NCBI GenBank assembly: GCA_016711405.1
Contig: JADJSZ010000024.1
Coordinates: 1-64,000, forward strand
Origin: Candidatus Hadersleviella danica
Lineage (GTDB): Bacteria; Chloroflexota; Anaerolineae; Promineifilales; Promineifilaceae
Reading direction: 5' to 3'
Length of the DNA stretch: 64,000 nt
Below, piece by piece: positions 62,360 to 64,000 of this stretch. Positions within the stretch are counted from its first letter, which is position 1; each line of letters starts with the position of its first letter. Under the pieces are notes generated by a model. It saw only the letters and a list, made by a program, of their open reading frames with translations. It was not told the DNA's origin and searched no databases. The translations under genes were made by a program, and so were the position numbers.

Positions 62360-63728
62360 ATGACCACTGAAGAGCGTAAATCCTTGTTGGCTCGCCGTGA
62401 CCCCATTGTGTGGGTTGTGTTGGGTATCTCCCTCTTGGGGCTGTTGTTGATTTGTGTCTTTGGCTATCTGCTATTGGGTGGCAATGGGGATGGCGAAACG
62501 GTGACGGAGACGGACGGCACGGCCGTGCCCCCGTTCAGCCAGTCCACCCCCGTTTCTTCTGGCCCGCAAATTGCCCTCGAGGCGGCCGTGGGCGGCTCTG
62601 CCCCCATCAGCCTGACCCTCGATGCCCCCGTGTTTTTAGAGATAGGTGGCCAAACCCTGCCCATCACCGCCCGCTACATTGCCCCCGAGGCCATTTGGGA
62701 GCCATTTAGCACGGCCGACGACACGGCCGTGTGGGTCTACGGAACCATCGTCAACTACACCTTCGGCTTGCCCGGCTCCGAAGCCAATGCCGCCCTGCTC
62801 GAAGAATTGGTACAGGGCGACCCGATTGTTGTGCGCACCAAAAGCCAAGCCGAATACAGCTTCACCTTCACGGGGAGCGAGATGATGGGTTCCCCCACGG
62901 CCGAACTCTTCAGCCAAAACCGCCCCGCCATCACCCTCGTCTGGCTCGGCGAAGCCTGAAAACAACCAACGCCTCATCGTGCGCGGCGATTACGTCGTCG
63001 CGGAAAACAGCCTGCCCAGCACCACCAACGAATTTGTGTGCGAATTAGGCGAAAATTGCCAACTTGGCAACACGAGTCTGACCGTCAGCGGCGCTACCCA
63101 TGCCGTAGATCGCCCCGAGGCCCCGCCCGGATTTGCCCTCTACTTGGTGGATTTCGCCATCGAAAACCTCGGCACAACCCCGCTGGATACGGGCTTGCTT
63201 CGCTTCGTGCTGATAGATGATTCGGGCAACCAGTACTCGCTCAATGCCCTTGCCAGCCAATTGGGCAGTTACCCGCTCCTAACGGGGATTATCAATGCGG
63301 GCGAGAGCAAAACGGTGACGGCCGGCTACCAAATTCCCGCTGGCCTTTCCAGCACCACCCTGCGTTGGGTGGTCAGCCGCGTGGATAGCCCCAGCCAAAT
63401 GGAAGTGCAAATCCCCTTCACGGGCAACCGCGCCCAAAATGTGCTGGTCACGCTCCAGCAGGCGGATGTCTCGGCCGATGGCACCAGCCTCAACATCGTC
63501 GGCCAAGTCACCAACCTCGGCCAGCAACCCGTCATCATCACCGAGGCGGATTTGTCGCTGAAGGGCGACAACACCGTTTATTTGTTGACCACGACCAACC
63601 CCGGCTTCCCGTGGAGCATCCCCGCCGGACAAGTGACCAATTTTGTGCTGTCCTACCAACGGCCGCAAGCCGCCTCGGCCGTCTTCCAACTCCTCAACCA
63701 ATCCTTCCAACTCACGGGCCTGCGTTGA
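62360..63728 (+). CDS. Single-span membrane protein with DUF4352-like domains (frameshifted)
   Basis: About 455 residues if an extra base near 62960 is removed. The plain frame stops at 62959, and the downstream frame begins ENNQRLIVRGDYVVAEN without a ribosome-binding site, so one gene is likelier than two. A cytoplasmic lead (MTTEERKSLLARRDP) and one membrane helix (VWVVLGISLLGLLLICVFGY) come first. Then a beta-rich region and, from about 240, two immunoglobulin-like units with LVDFAIENLGTTPLDTGLL and TSLNIVGQVTNLGQQPVI. It probably faces the cell exterior; function unknown. Confidence 0.65.
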
Positions 63729-63734
63729 GTGTGG

Positions 63735-63822
63735 AGCCAGTGAAAAGTAAAAAGTGAGAAGTGAGAAGTGCTCCTCCTCTCATCTCTTCCCTTTTCTCTC
63801 TTCTCTCTCCTTCCTCTTCACC
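63735..63822. repeat. AAAAGTG heptamers and CT-rich octamers
   Basis: GTGAAAAGTAAAAAGTGAGA-type units followed by CTTCCCTTTTCTCT text. It precedes a possible promoter at 63846. Confidence 0.6.
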
Positions 63823-63858
63823 TATTTGACACCCCCTGATTGTTATACAATTCCACCC

Positions 63859-63949
63859 GTGAATATGTCCCACCTGTGGGAAACAATTCCACCAACGGCC
63901 GCTCATCACGAGATGGGCGGGTTAAAACTTGTGGTCAGGTCGTTTAGTT
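63859..63949 (+). CDS. Possible leaderless gene start, cut or frameshifted at window end
   Basis: TACAAT (63846-63851) lies 7 bases before GTG 63859, the same spacing as at six better genes. The frame reads VNMSHLWETIPPTAAHHEMG and stops at 63949. That is too short to judge; a further frame error or the window edge may hide the rest. Confidence 0.3.
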
Positions 63950-64000
63950 AGTTAAAACGGCCATATCAAAATTTTTAATGCATTGGGGAAAACGCTGGTT

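Noticed and set aside
62979..63728. Separate gene for the DUF4352-like part
   Set aside because: It has no ribosome-binding site, begins mid-domain, and one base change joins it to the upstream frame.

Overview
The window is a stretch of bacterial chromosome, roughly 60% GC and densely coding on both strands. It best fits a member of the Chloroflexota, probably class Anaerolineae. The clues are Thr/Pro-rich (TPTPTP) lipoproteins and secreted proteins, a DUF4058 protein, a polyphosphate glucokinase, metal-ABC permeases with fused winged-helix tails, genes with a -10 box 6-7 bases before the start codon, and an extreme excess of the palindrome ACGGCCGT. The phylum is inferred from gene content; there is no rRNA gene to confirm it.

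Layout. 105-2985: a secreted clan-A glycosidase-like protein and a lipoprotein. 3126-8592: a conserved translation block on the minus strand, read as promoter, tRNA-Thr, tRNA-Tyr, tRNA-Thr, tuf, tRNA-Trp, secE, nusG, rplK, rplA, rplJ, rplL, ending in a strong terminator with no rpoBC after it. 8704-17553: dnaG, an ArsR-like regulator, an MFS transporter, a molybdopterin-binding protein next to a CoxD-type AAA+ ATPase, an NTPase with a PhoB-like tail, a LURP-one-like protein and ssb. 18095-29338: a hybrid sensor kinase behind a family-5 solute-binding lipoprotein, a hydrolase, a family-1 solute-binding lipoprotein, menA, a TPR protein and an NADP-dependent oxidoreductase. 29643-35342: a PPDK-N-domain protein, a metallo-beta-lactamase/double-cNMP protein, then ten 21-base repeats leading directly into a duplicated all-helical protein. 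35447-51095: ppgK, a patatin, DUF58, hydrolase, AFG1-like ATPase, DUF4058, maf, cpaF, a membrane protease, tpiA, rny, recX, recA and a double GNAT. 51198-55393: a manganese/zinc-type ABC operon with a consensus promoter and a DtxR/MntR-like operator. 55633-63728: a receiver protein paired with a MinD-like ATPase, murE, a zinc-ribbon protein, and secreted or membrane proteins.

Two features run through the whole window. First, almost every intergenic gap is filled with 7- or 8-base tandem repeats of many different units, often as two opposed arrays that fold into stems of about 30 bp. They reach up to start codons, supply stop codons, and one sits inside murE. Second, at least 13 genes, including essential secE, dnaG and murE, need about 19 single-base frame corrections to restore full-length proteins, many at homopolymers. 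This looks like sequence error rather than gene decay, so affected genes are annotated over their restored span.

The most unusual locus is the 21-base array plus helical protein at 34471-35342. The intergenic repeat hairpins and a 133-137 bp non-autonomous element with target-site duplications are the other strong leads. No CRISPR array, prophage or transposase gene was seen.
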